Shown in pieces: positions 1-7,916 of a stretch of DNA of 10,346 nucleotides. The stretch's first letter is position 1; every line of letters begins with the position of its first letter. The notes beneath the pieces were generated by a model. It did no database searches. It worked only from the letters and a program-made list of their open reading frames with translations, and was not told where the DNA came from. Source of the DNA: Bremia lactucae (Eukaryota > Oomycota > Peronosporomycetes > Peronosporales > Peronosporaceae); assembly GCF_004359215.1 (NCBI RefSeq), contig NC_090613.1:4804824-4815169 (forward strand), given 5' to 3'. A program made the position numbers and the translations under genes.

Positions 1-628
1 AGCCCTGCCACCTCCCGATGATGTTCGGAGAGGTGGGGAAAATGAGCCCAATCAATATTGAGGCTCATCCTCACGTACACACGCAGAGATGCGGGTCGTG
101 GGAAGGATTTCAAGTGCTACCAAGTGTAGGCGGGTACGTCGTAATGCGGCCACGCTCTACTTAGACACACACCCTAGCACAGCGAGGAAGCGGTTGAACC
201 ATCTTTTCTTGCGTGCAGTGAGGTAGTTGTGGTGGGCGCGTTAGCGACCTCACCCACCGCACTAAGTACTCTGGTTAAGTGTGTGCTCACTTACCAAGTA
301 GGAAGTAATTTTCAGACTGATTTATTTTTAATCGTATTAAATATAAATAACTATTTTTACCAATCAAAATATCATCTTCATAGATAACACTTAATATGTG
401 TTGCGAGCGTATCTTTCTAGATACCTCGCGTAACGATGACGCTAGGCGTCATCCCTCCTAATGTGAATGCACCCATGTGCATCACATACACAAGGGTTGG
501 TCACAAATGTGCACCACACTCGAGTGCTGGGTCTAATTACTATAATTTAGTAATTGACCATCCCCTTAAGTACACCAAGTGTACTTAACGGGGACTGTGT
601 AACATTAGGGCAACTTTGGCCCGTTACA
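1..628 (-). repeat. LTR of gypsy family A, copy 1 (left end off the window)
   Basis: The stretch 165-628 matches the reverse complement of 6933-7421 nearly base for base, roughly 85-90% by eye. The shared part includes the terminal hexamer TGTAAC read from 628 leftward, a hairpin-forming terminus, the stem around 433-452 and an AT-rich palindrome near 320-350. The LTR starts at 628 on the minus strand. Positions 1-164 have no partner in copy 2, because copy 2 is cut off by another LTR at 7422, so the left limit here is unknown and the repeat may extend beyond the window. Copy 2 carries about 35 extra bases (near 7271-7305) that are absent here around 275-290. No polypurine tract as clear as the one at 6919-6932 precedes this copy (only a short GAAAAGG on the minus strand at 629-635), so it may be a solo LTR. 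Short open frames crossing it are chance. Confidence 0.8.
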
Positions 629-1230
629 CCTTTTCACCGTCGTAGATTGATTAACCACATAAATCTCGAACATGCAAAACCCAGGGATCCACAGACGAAA
701 TTCAAAAATGTTAGCTACGGTACGCATGCCTTAGCATTGATAATATTTGTATCAACTGGCGCAACCGAAAGCGATTAGTGTGTTTGCAATATGTATGCAT
801 CTTGGCTACATTCTTAACAAACCACAACAAACTACTTGATTGTAACATGTGACCCTGCACAAAATTATTTGACTTCGTTGCTTGCTCTCTCAGCTTGTTG
901 ACCCCACTAAGCTAATTTGTCTTCACCAACTTCCAAATTGATGGAACAACGTGATACCTGCCTCGTATTGATCCGTTTAGGGCTTCAGTTAGCAGCATCG
1001 ATCGATTCGTAATTTACCAATAATCGAACAGGGTGAATAGGCTACTTCGAAACGCCATGACCCTCGCAAATTCATGCCTTTTTAAACCGACATGCAAATC
1101 GAACCTCAAACCGACCATTAAGCTACAAATTTACGATTCATGTCCTGCAAGCATTTCCAAAGGCTTATAGAATAAAAACACTGCACACTTAAGAAGAAAG
1201 TGGATTTAATTGTGGACCTATCGTATCGTG
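629..1230. other. Spacer between LTR-A copy 1 and the aminotransferase gene
   Basis: I see no coding region, RNA gene or repeat here. It lies immediately downstream of the minus-strand gene and therefore should contain that gene's 3' UTR and polyadenylation region. No canonical AATAAA is visible on the minus strand close to the stop codon. Confidence 0.6.
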
Positions 1231-3396
1231 TCACTGCTTTAAAGTCATCAAACCCAGCAGATTCTCGAAGCCATTCATCGCGTGTTTAATTGCCTCCATC
1301 GAGCTCGCATATGAAATACGCAAACCGTACTCGTCGCCAAACTCTGAGCCAGGCACCACGGCGATGTTTGATTCATGCAGCAGGTGTGCACAAAAATCGT
1401 CGACACTTGTGAATATCACGCTTGAACCGCTAGTTGTAATTTGTTTACCCTTGAAATATGATGACAAATCCAGGAAGACGTAAAACGCCGATGTTGGGTA
1501 CGCAAAGCGAACGTTATGCATGGCGGTCAATCGCTTGATAATGTAGCGACGCTTGATGTCGAGAGTTTTCATCACCTCGGTAATGCGGCGCTTACCGTTC
1601 GTCATGCACTCAAGCTCGTATTTAAGTGCCTCCACAGCAGCAATTTGGCCCACCGTGTTTGGGCACGACGTCACCTGTGCTTGCAAAATCGTGCAAGGAT
1701 CAATAAAGTGCTTTGGAGCAGCTAAGTACCCCACACGCAGGCCAGTCATGGCGTGGGCTTTGGAGAACCCATTAACGAGCAATGTGCGCTCAAACATGCC
1801 TGGTAACGCGGCAAAGCTCACATGCTTGCGCTCTGGCACACCCTCGTCCTGATACAGCAGCTGCTCGTAAATTTCATCGGAAATGACGACAACATGGCAG
1901 AATTGCGGTTTGCGGAGTACAGCAGCAATTCGCTCCAAATGCTCCGGACTGTGCAACGTACCCGACGGATTATTAGGATTGCATAGAATAATGGCCTTGG
2001 TATCTGGATGCATCGTCAGCGTCTTTTCAAGTTTCTTGGGATTAATCAGGTAGTTTTCTTCAATTGTCGTGCGCAACGGAACGGGCTCGGCGTACACAAG
2101 TTTTACAATCTCTGGGTAATTGAGCCAGTAAGGCGTCGGAATGATGACCTTCTGACCAGGACGGCACACTGTGTACAAGGCTTGGTACACGGACTGCTGT
2201 GCGCCGTTTGAAACCAAAATCTCTGTGGCCGGGTCAAACGTAATTCCTTTGGCTTTTTGCAAATACGTTGAGATGAGATCACGAAGCTCAACTAATCCCT
2301 TCATGTGCGTGTACTTGATATTTCCTTCGTTCATGGCCTTGGCTCCAGCGGCTAGCACACGATCATGCGGATTGTAGTCGGGCTCGCCCACGCACAAAGA
2401 CCATACTTTCTTGCCCTCAGCTTCCATTTGTTTCGTGTGACCATGAATAAGCATGGTTTTGGCAACTGTCACCTTTTGAAATATTGGATTGAGCGGATAC
2501 TTGTCGGCCATGCTTCGGTTGGTGTTGGCTAGCACAAGGCTAGAAACTGCGGTAGCTGACGTCTTGCTGGACGATATCGCGTAGGAACCCAAAATACGCA
2601 TGAATGCACAAAGCTTGCTGAGCCTGTACATGGCCTTCGACAGGTGACAATCTGTTAAATGGCCTTTAACGTCCACGTAAAAGAGGTACTGGTAGATGCC
2701 GGTTTCTAAGATCGACTTGCTGGTTCGATTTGATTTTCGTCCGTCCCATGGGCGGGTTTCAATCTTGATTAAGTCGAGATTGTACCGTGAGAAGATTTCG
2801 AGGGCTCGGGTGAGCATACCCTTGATTGTGCTATCCTTCAAGCTAAATACGAGTAATGTCTTGAAGGGGAGCCCACTGTTTTGTTTGTTTAGAGTGATGT
2901 CCCCCTTCTTGGATAGCAAGAGGTACCGCGTGTGCGAAATATGACCGGGGTGTTGTTCGGGTGTTAGAAGTTCTTCCTGGTCATACTCGCCAACGACATG
3001 CAAGCAGTACTGTAGCATCAAGTCATAATTGGTGTAGATGCTGCCGGAAGTGGATGTTTCGATGGGCAGTACAGCAAAGTCAACTTCTTGGCTTTTGACA
3101 GCAGCGCACGCATCTTCAATGCACTTATAAGGGACCATTAAGACCAGATTGTCGACGAACTCGAGTGCGACATTTTTGGCGTTGTCGCCCTCGTAGGCGA
3201 TCTTAAGTTCTGCTTTCATGGCGCTGTATTGGAGTGATGAAGCGAAAGAAGCAGTCACTGGAGAATTTGAAAGTAAGTTATTTGCCACTGTTGTAAGAAA
3301 ATCAACGCGACGCAACTGGCAGGGTGCCTTCACTCGTAATTCTTGTGATGCCTTGCGTATTGATTCATAAGGCATCTGGCAGGTCGGACCAGCCAT
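1231..3396 (-). CDS. Fusion protein: truncated prephenate dehydratase-like region, ACT domain, class I aminotransferase
   Basis: This is an intronless frame of 721 codons ending in TGA. Residues 1-59 are poor in acidic residues and rich in Arg, Ser, Thr and Ala, compatible with an organelle-targeting extension. Residues 62-136 match the first lobe of prephenate dehydratase (IAYEGDNA; AVLPIETSTSGSI where PIENS is usual; then HVVGE). The next recognisable element is HTRYLLL at 155-161, the TRF-like strand, so the roughly 80-residue second lobe is missing. Residues about 177-272 form an ACT domain with ETRP (213-216, usually ESRP) and ILGSYA. Residues 297-718 are a complete fold type I aminotransferase: GEPDY (338), PYW (422), NPNNPSGT (473-480), SDEIY with D507 and Y510, PLP lysine K546 in FSKAHAMTG, and R693 in GLRISYA. 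Family knowledge: the aminotransferase would act on aspartate, glutamate or aromatic substrates with PLP, and ACT in this family senses phenylalanine. Loss of dehydratase activity is inference. Alternative starts are M8 and M60. Confidence 0.93.
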   Translation of the reverse strand: MAGPTCQMPYESIRKASQELRVKAPCQLRRVDFLTTVANNLLSNSPVTASFASSLQYSAMKAELKIAYEGDNAKNVALEFVDNLVLMVPYKCIEDACAAVKSQEVDFAVLPIETSTSGSIYTNYDLMLQYCLHVVGEYDQEELLTPEQHPGHISHTRYLLLSKKGDITLNKQNSGLPFKTLLVFSLKDSTIKGMLTRALEIFSRYNLDLIKIETRPWDGRKSNRTSKSILETGIYQYLFYVDVKGHLTDCHLSKAMYRLSKLCAFMRILGSYAISSSKTSATAVSSLVLANTNRSMADKYPLNPIFQKVTVAKTMLIHGHTKQMEAEGKKVWSLCVGEPDYNPHDRVLAAGAKAMNEGNIKYTHMKGLVELRDLISTYLQKAKGITFDPATEILVSNGAQQSVYQALYTVCRPGQKVIIPTPYWLNYPEIVKLVYAEPVPLRTTIEENYLINPKKLEKTLTMHPDTKAIILCNPNNPSGTLHSPEHLERIAAVLRKPQFCHVVVISDEIYEQLLYQDEGVPERKHVSFAALPGMFERTLLVNGFSKAHAMTGLRVGYLAAPKHFIDPCTILQAQVTSCPNTVGQIAAVEALKYELECMTNGKRRITEVMKTLDIKRRYIIKRLTAMHNVRFAYPTSAFYVFLDLSSYFKGKQITTSGSSVIFTSVDDFCAHLLHESNIAVVPGSEFGDEYGLRISYASSMEAIKHAMNGFENLLGLMTLKQ

Positions 3397-4819
3397 TTCT
3401 TCCGATCAGACTTGAGCTTTACAGTTCAAAGTCTAAGACCCGCTATTTAGTTGTACAATGTAGTTCCCTCTTTCTAATTTCCGCATGAATACTTGTGTAT
3501 TGTCCTTGCACTTACCTCATCGAAGCTGAAGAATATATGTATGTTGTTGAGCTCATAGAATAGATGAAGAAATTGTTGGGAAGGTTCTGGTAAAAGAACA
3601 TTTAGTCTTGATTTATGTAATGTTAACCAATTATTCGGAGTGACATCCATGCATGGAGTTTTTCTGTACATGATTTAAAGTCGAACTTACCAAATTACAT
3701 CAGGCACCGGCTGTTTCGCATCATATCCAAATCAAGACTTGTAATTGGAAGAACGGATATCGAAGAGAAGACTTGTATTCAGCTGTCGCCCGTATGCGCA
3801 ACGAGCATACCGTCGTATTTTTAATATTTTCTCATTGAACTGTTGAGAAAGCACGGTATAGCCAGGACATGTCGGCCGCCTCGCCTTTTGTGAAAGAGAC
3901 GGAAAATTGTCTATCGAAACTTGTGACATGCTCGACAAAATAAGCAGTCCTGTTTTTAATTGATATTCTTGTCGAAGGATGTGCCAATGAGGCATCCTCG
4001 ATTGGTAGTGATGTAGCCGTCTCCCGCCTCGGTTCCAGATTGGAACCGAAGCGGGACACGGCTACATGTATTGGTCAGCCCCATTGACACTTACGGTTTT
4101 TGCAATTTATTCGGAAAGTAGAGACATTCGCGGCACCATTAAGTAGTTGAGTCTAATCACATGTTTGGCTTTATTTTTCAGCAAAATTGGTGCTTTTTAT
4201 GAGTTCCGAGCAATACCACAATAATTAAGCTCGTACGCAGATGTCCATCATCTTCAGCGCTGTCAATTAAGCTCTCCAATTTCGTCTTCAATTGTTGTTT
4301 GGCTCGTACCACATCTTCGGCGTAAATAATCTTCCTCTCCTCATGTTCGCTTCTGTCCCAAGTTGACTATCGAAAAATGTGATGAGCTATCTCATACAGT
4401 ACAGGCCATGTCCATGGCAGCTGGCATGTGGCGGGTCCCGACAGCACAAGCACGTTAGAATCGGGTGCCGCAACCTATGCTTTCGGCTATAATGTATAGC
4501 CGTATCGAATATAACTCTGCTTCTTGTATAAAAGAATATATGCTTGTCTTTTGGCAATAAAAGTGTGTATCTAGCCACAATTGAAGCCATATTTCAAATT
4601 CTCGGTTTCTGAAAACGTAGTTCATCAAGCTGAACTACCAAATGCCTAGGCGTATTAATGTATGTTGAGTCTGCTACCTCTGCTTTAAAGTGGTTCTGAT
4701 CAATAGCGCTATTGTGACGTTGCAACTTCTTCCATTTCTAATTATTTCACGCATGACTCTACGCGAGGCATGGAAATGATAAACTTATTTTGGTGGCTCT
4801 CGAACAGTAATATTGTAAT
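3397..4819. other. Intergenic region upstream of the fusion gene, no convincing gene
   Basis: The part next to 3396 should hold the 5' UTR and promoter of the minus-strand gene; I could not place an oomycete initiator element with confidence. Open frames within 3474-4590 are short, overlap one another and resemble no family. Structure is present: a large stem-loop at 4011-4067, an 8-bp perfect hairpin at 4484-4502 (loop ATG) and another at 4617-4638 (loop 6 nt). A TATAAAAG box at 4527-4534 followed by AATAAAA at 4556-4562 gives an LTR-like arrangement, but no repeat partner or clear termini are in the window. Confidence 0.6.
4011..4067. repeat. Long near-perfect stem-loop in the intergenic region
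   Basis: Positions 4011-4037 pair with 4041-4067: 25 Watson-Crick pairs out of 27, with two mismatches (C4021/C4057 and C4028/A4050) and a 3-nt loop GAT. No host gene covers it. Possible identities are a miniature inverted-repeat remnant, a small-RNA precursor, or a structured 5' leader if transcription of the fusion gene starts far upstream. Nothing in the sequence decides between these. Confidence 0.85.
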
Positions 4820-5267
4820 TGTAACGGGGTGTATCGTTACATACAATTAACACTTAGAGGTTGTTAATAAATATATTATCTAAAAGGTAGATAGTATTTA
4901 AAGGATATTACTTTAAATAGTAATGTTCAGAAATCTTATCCATAAATAGGTATAGGCCATTATATCTATTTATCCCGCAGACTAATCAACTGTAGATGTA
5001 AACAAAAGAGAGAGACAGATAAGATAAGATTTCAATTGCATGTTTAGTATTAGTTTATAATTAAGTTAGAGTTAACAGATAAAAAGAAGAGATACTTAAT
5101 TATATTAATACAGCTTTTATTTTACCCTCTTTAAGCGAGTTACCTTAAAGAGAAGTCTTCCTCTGCACGTACTAGTGTACGTGAAATAACGTAAGGCACC
5201 ACTCGCAACTGAAGCAGTGCGAAGTGGACTTGTACTGAAGCAGTACAAGTCGTAGTGCCCCGTTACA
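4820..5267 (+). repeat. LTR of gypsy family B, copy 1
   Basis: This 448-bp block starts TGTAACGGGGTG and ends GTGCCCCGTTACA, so the two ends are inverted copies of each other and obey the TG...CA rule. It matches 7422-7866 in the same orientation at about 90% by eye with small indels. Internal stems are shared with copy 2; here 5230-5252 is a perfect 9-bp arm hairpin (ACTTGTACT) that carries one mismatch in copy 2. The left flank (GTAAT) and right flank (TAAAT) do not form a clean 5-bp target duplication. Its right edge abuts the decayed pol of a different element, so it is either a recombined end or an insertion whose left partner sequence was lost. Confidence 0.85.
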
Positions 5268-5859
5268 TAAATGAGGTCGCATACCCCCAATCGTCTAAAG
5301 AGACCAATGGTGACGCCGACTGTGAGTCGAGCGTCGTTCGGGTGAGGGGGACGGAGAAGGCTAAAAACTATCAGCTGACTGACTCCTCGCATCACGAACA
5401 GGACTCGAAGAGCGATGGACATCACGCGAGTAACGCGGATTCCTCAGCGTTATCCTCTTAAAATGGTCCAAGCGAGTCTTCAGGCGTTCATATCCCTGAC
5501 AAGCCTTCGCTGGGACATCATGAAGATCCGAGGTCAGTCGCGACAATTGACCCTCGAGATCCGCAATACGTCGTTCAGCAGCGCTTAACGCCTGTGACTG
5601 AACGGACGAAGGTAAGGCAGCCGCGAGGAGGTGGGCGAGATCGCCACTCCTATCGGGCGCCGCGTGTACTGATGGATGCGGGTGAGAATCAACGCATTCT
5701 TGTTGGAAGGTTGCTTGTCCACCGCTCCGTGAGGCAAAGGTATCAAATTCTCGTCCAATGAAAAAAAATAATCGAAGAGTTTCAACTATTGGGAACCGAT
5801 CGATACCCTACGTATTGATGTGCCCGCCCTTAGTAGCTGCCTATGAAAAAGAGCACTAG
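5268..5859 (+). pseudogene. Ty3/gypsy pol 3' end: integrase C-terminal tail and chromodomain (decayed, element A)
   Basis: One frame runs from 5268 to 5758 with a single TAA at 5459-5461, then meets TGA at 5759. Text near the end reads like the start of a retroelement chromodomain: RAPRVLMDAG, then NQRILVGRLLVHR and RYQILVQ, where the expected tryptophan codon has become TGA (5759-5761). After a degenerate stretch, 5790-5831 in another frame encodes WEPIDTLRIDVPAL, the classic WEP segment, and a third frame gives VAAYEKEH followed by TAG at 5857. This order (shadow of IN, chromodomain, stop) is that of chromovirus-type Ty3/gypsy pol. The catalytic integrase core and all upstream pol are absent; the fragment begins exactly at the end of LTR-B copy 1. 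It is non-functional. It belongs to the element whose polypurine tract and 3' LTR lie at 6919-7421. Confidence 0.75.
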
Positions 5860-6114
5860 CTGAGGCCTCTTCTCTAGTCTCAAATGGACAAGCAGAAGTA
5901 GCGTTGTGAGAAGAAACAGGGGTACAGTACCGCCCATGATTTCTTTTACACACAAGCGGGCGAAATTAATTCGCTGCGACCGCTGTTTCATCGCATCGGA
6001 ATGCGGATGAATGCGGCGCAGGAATTCCGCCTCATATTGGTCGGGCGTTTCATTTGAATGCAACACGACTGGGATCGGTAAAATACGCCAAGCGATTTTC
6101 CCTGAGCCCTCCAT
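5830..6114 (-). pseudogene. Antisense protein-like segment with a hydrophobic tail, unrecognised
   Basis: A 94-codon frame antisense to the 3' region of element A. Residues 1-60 look protein-like, with charged and polar composition (for example NETPDQYEAEFLRRIHPHSD); residues about 62-76 are strongly hydrophobic (PLFLLTTLLLLVHL) and could be a membrane segment. The last part overlaps the chromodomain on the other strand and is probably not real coding. It is in a different frame from the antisense block at 6185-6799 and may be its frameshifted continuation. I do not recognise the family, and chance opening cannot be excluded. Confidence 0.3.
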
Positions 6115-6184
6115 GATTTAAAGACGCCATAATAATTATGTGCGTCTACAAGAACGCGCTCTAGGAGCGACGCTCTTGGCCCGT

Positions 6185-6799
6185 TTAAAGAGGCAATTTA
6201 GATGGAATGGGCATCTTTGGAATGCCACCCGTCACATAGCCACGTTCTAATCGACTGGCTTGTGACACCGACTGAGCACGTTCACATGTCGTCGGCGGAG
6301 CTTTAGGCCCCGAATCCTCTATGTCAGAACCATTATGGATTATGGTCTGAGCATAAGGCGTTGTTGTCATACCCAGCGGAGAAGCGGCTGCGCCTTTATT
6401 GGCCACGCTCTCATTACCTGTCGCTGCGCTTTCCAGCGCAGACGACGAGACAGCATTCGGAAACGTTGCTGTCGCCATGTTGTGAGCCATGAGAGAAGAT
6501 TATATGGACAATAATGCGCCATCATCCTTCCTCATGAGCTCGTTGTCCGCATCACTACTATGAGGTGACAGCAACGGTGTGGACTCATTGTAGTTTACAA
6601 TGAGCGACGGATCGGCATCCTCGCTGTTAATGTGGGATGGATCCTTAAGCCCAGTTAACGCGACAGCAGCAGTAGCTGTCGGCGTTTCGATTAATGCATT
6701 AAAAGCTGCCGGCGTTTGAATGCGGCGCCTGCGCTGAGCTCGTGGTTGAGTGGGTGTCTTCGCAGACAACCCACCAACTTTGCCCCTTTTGGGTGGCAT
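6185..6799 (-). pseudogene. Antisense ORF between pol and 3' LTR of element A, one in-frame stop
   Basis: On the strand opposite to pol, one frame stays open from ATG 6799 to TAA 6185 except for a single TAA at 6500-6502, giving about 203 sense codons. It starts MPPKRGKVGG with a strongly basic N-terminus (RAQRRRR at residues 20-26), followed by a low-complexity Ala/Thr/Ser/Pro-rich body. After the stop a second ATG (6490) begins MAHNMATATF. No domain is recognised. Position, between the end of pol and the polypurine tract of a gypsy element and in antisense, matches the additional ORFs known in some plant Ty3/gypsy elements (established for families such as Grande). A basic start could also suggest a nucleic-acid-binding or gag-like protein. 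The reverse reading of the same stretch contains many stops. Confidence 0.45.
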
Positions 6800-6918
6800 C
6801 TTTGGTGCCGTGTATGTAAATTCAGGTCGCTAGAGTGGCTGAGAGAACTAGCGGCGCGTAAAACTGCTCGCAGTTCCTCGCTCCTCTTTGACGAATTTAG
6901 AAATGTAAATTCGTTCTT

Positions 6919-6932
6919 AAAGGGGGGGATGG
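6919..6932 (+). promoter_or_regulatory. Polypurine tract of element A
   Basis: AAAGGGGGGGATGG sits directly before the TGTAACGGGC start of the LTR at 6933, where the plus-strand primer of reverse transcription is expected. One T (6930) interrupts the purines. It fixes the orientation of element A as plus strand and makes the following LTR its 3' LTR, consistent with the chromodomain reading on the same strand. Confidence 0.7.
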
Positions 6933-7421
6933 TGTAACGGGCTAAAGTTGCCCTAATGTTACACAGTCCTTGTTTAGTAGACTTGGTATACTTAAGGGGG
7001 TGGTCAATTACTAAATTATAGTAATTAGATCCAACACTAGGTGTGGTCCACATTTGTGACCAACCCTTGTGTATGTGATGCACATGGGTGCATTCACATT
7101 AGGAGGGATGACGGCTAGCGTCATCCGTTACGCGAGGTATCTAGAAAGATACGCTCGCAATACATATTAAGTGTTATCAATAGAGCTGACATTTTGAATG
7201 GAAAAAAAGTATTTATATTTAATACGATTAAATATAAATCAGTCTGAAAACTACTTCCCACTTGGTAAGTGCCCACGAATAGCTGGATTACCGCTCCCGT
7301 GACGACACTTAACCGGAGTACTTAGTGCGTTGGGTGAGGTCGCTGACGCGCCCACCAGAACAACCTCACTGCACGCAAGAGAAGCTGGTTAAACCATTTC
7401 CTAGCTGTGCTAGGGTGTGTG
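6933..7421 (+). repeat. LTR of gypsy family A, copy 2 (3' LTR, truncated by LTR-B)
   Basis: It begins TGTAACGGGC and is the inverted partner of 165-628. Its 5' terminus can fold on itself (TGTAAC...GGGC...GCCC...TGTTACA), the same design as the start of LTR-B. Notable stems inside are 7211-7239, a perfect 13-bp arm AT-rich hairpin with loop ACG, and 7108-7127 (GGATGACG arms). The right end is missing: at 7422 another LTR begins without the expected CA terminus of family A. The part corresponding to copy 1 positions 1-164 is therefore lost or displaced to the far side of the inserted element. Confidence 0.8.
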
Positions 7422-7866
7422 TGTAACGGGGTGTATCGTTACATGAAATTAACACTTAAAGGTTGTTAATTAATATATTATCTAAAAGGTAGATAATATT
7501 TGGAGGATTTTACTCTATATAGTAATGTTCAGAATTCTTGTCAATAAATAGGTATAGACCATTATATCTATTTATTCCGCAGACTAATCAGCTGTAGATG
7601 TAAGCAAAAGAGAGACAGATAAGATAAGAATTCAAGTGCATGTTTAGTATTAGTTTATAATTAAGTTAGAGTTAACAGATAGAAAGAAGACATACTTATT
7701 ATAATAATACATTTTTCGTTATACCCTCTTTAAGCTAATTACCTTAAAGAGAAGTCTACCTCTGCACGTACTAGTGTACGTGCTAAAAAGTAAGGCACCA
7801 CTCGCAACTGAAGCAGTGCGAAGTGGACTTGTACTGAAGCAGCACAAGTCGTAGTGCCCCGTTACA
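7422..7866 (+). repeat. LTR of gypsy family B, copy 2 (5' LTR of the downstream element)
   Basis: This 445-bp block has the same termini as 4820-5267 and is followed on the same strand by gag, so it is the 5' LTR of the element that leaves the window at the right. It is built of consecutive hairpins: 7422-7443 (TGTAACG/CGTTACA), 7475-7499 (9-bp arms), 7726-7751 (9-bp arms) and 7764-7783 (8-bp arms). Its left flank GTGTG lies in LTR-A, indicating insertion of element B into LTR-A; the matching duplication would lie beyond the window. It should carry the promoter and polyadenylation signals of the element; I cannot place the transcription start. Confidence 0.85.
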
Positions 7867-7916
7867 CCTTGTAGTACTTTGTAGTCCATCCAAGGACTAC
7901 ATATCCCTCATCTAAC
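7867..7916 (+). other. Leader of element B between 5' LTR and gag
   Basis: Fifty bases that should contain the primer-binding site. No TGG-initial tRNA complement is seen next to the LTR end. Instead there is a perfect 8-bp arm hairpin at 7880-7901, directly followed by a 12-bp arm hairpin (7908-7933) that encloses the probable gag start codon at 7917. Confidence 0.5.

Noticed and set aside
554..778. Open frame of 74 codons at the left
   Set aside because: It starts inside LTR-A copy 1 and has no family resemblance; chance opening.
3474..4059. Several overlapping minus-strand frames of 65-87 codons upstream of the fusion gene
   Set aside because: Mutually overlapping, no recognisable motif, and one crosses the stem-loop at 4011-4067.
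4384..4608. Possible solo LTR with TATAAAAG (4527) and AATAAAA (4556)
   Set aside because: No second copy in the window, no clear TG...CA termini and no target duplication; kept only as a remark.
6716..6937. Plus-strand 73-codon frame ending at the polypurine tract, as a pol C-terminus
   Set aside because: Its ATG follows immediately after an in-frame stop, and a chromodomain with its own terminal stop is already found at 5857; it could be a remnant but is not supported.
6691..7083. 130-codon minus-strand frame spanning the polypurine tract
   Set aside because: It runs through the LTR terminus and polypurine tract and is shifted relative to the antisense ORF starting at 6799; no protein-like features.
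4820..7866. A complete LTR retrotransposon with both LTR-B copies as its ends
   Set aside because: The enclosed sequence ends with another family's polypurine tract and LTR, lacks gag, protease and RT, and has no target duplication at the outer edges.
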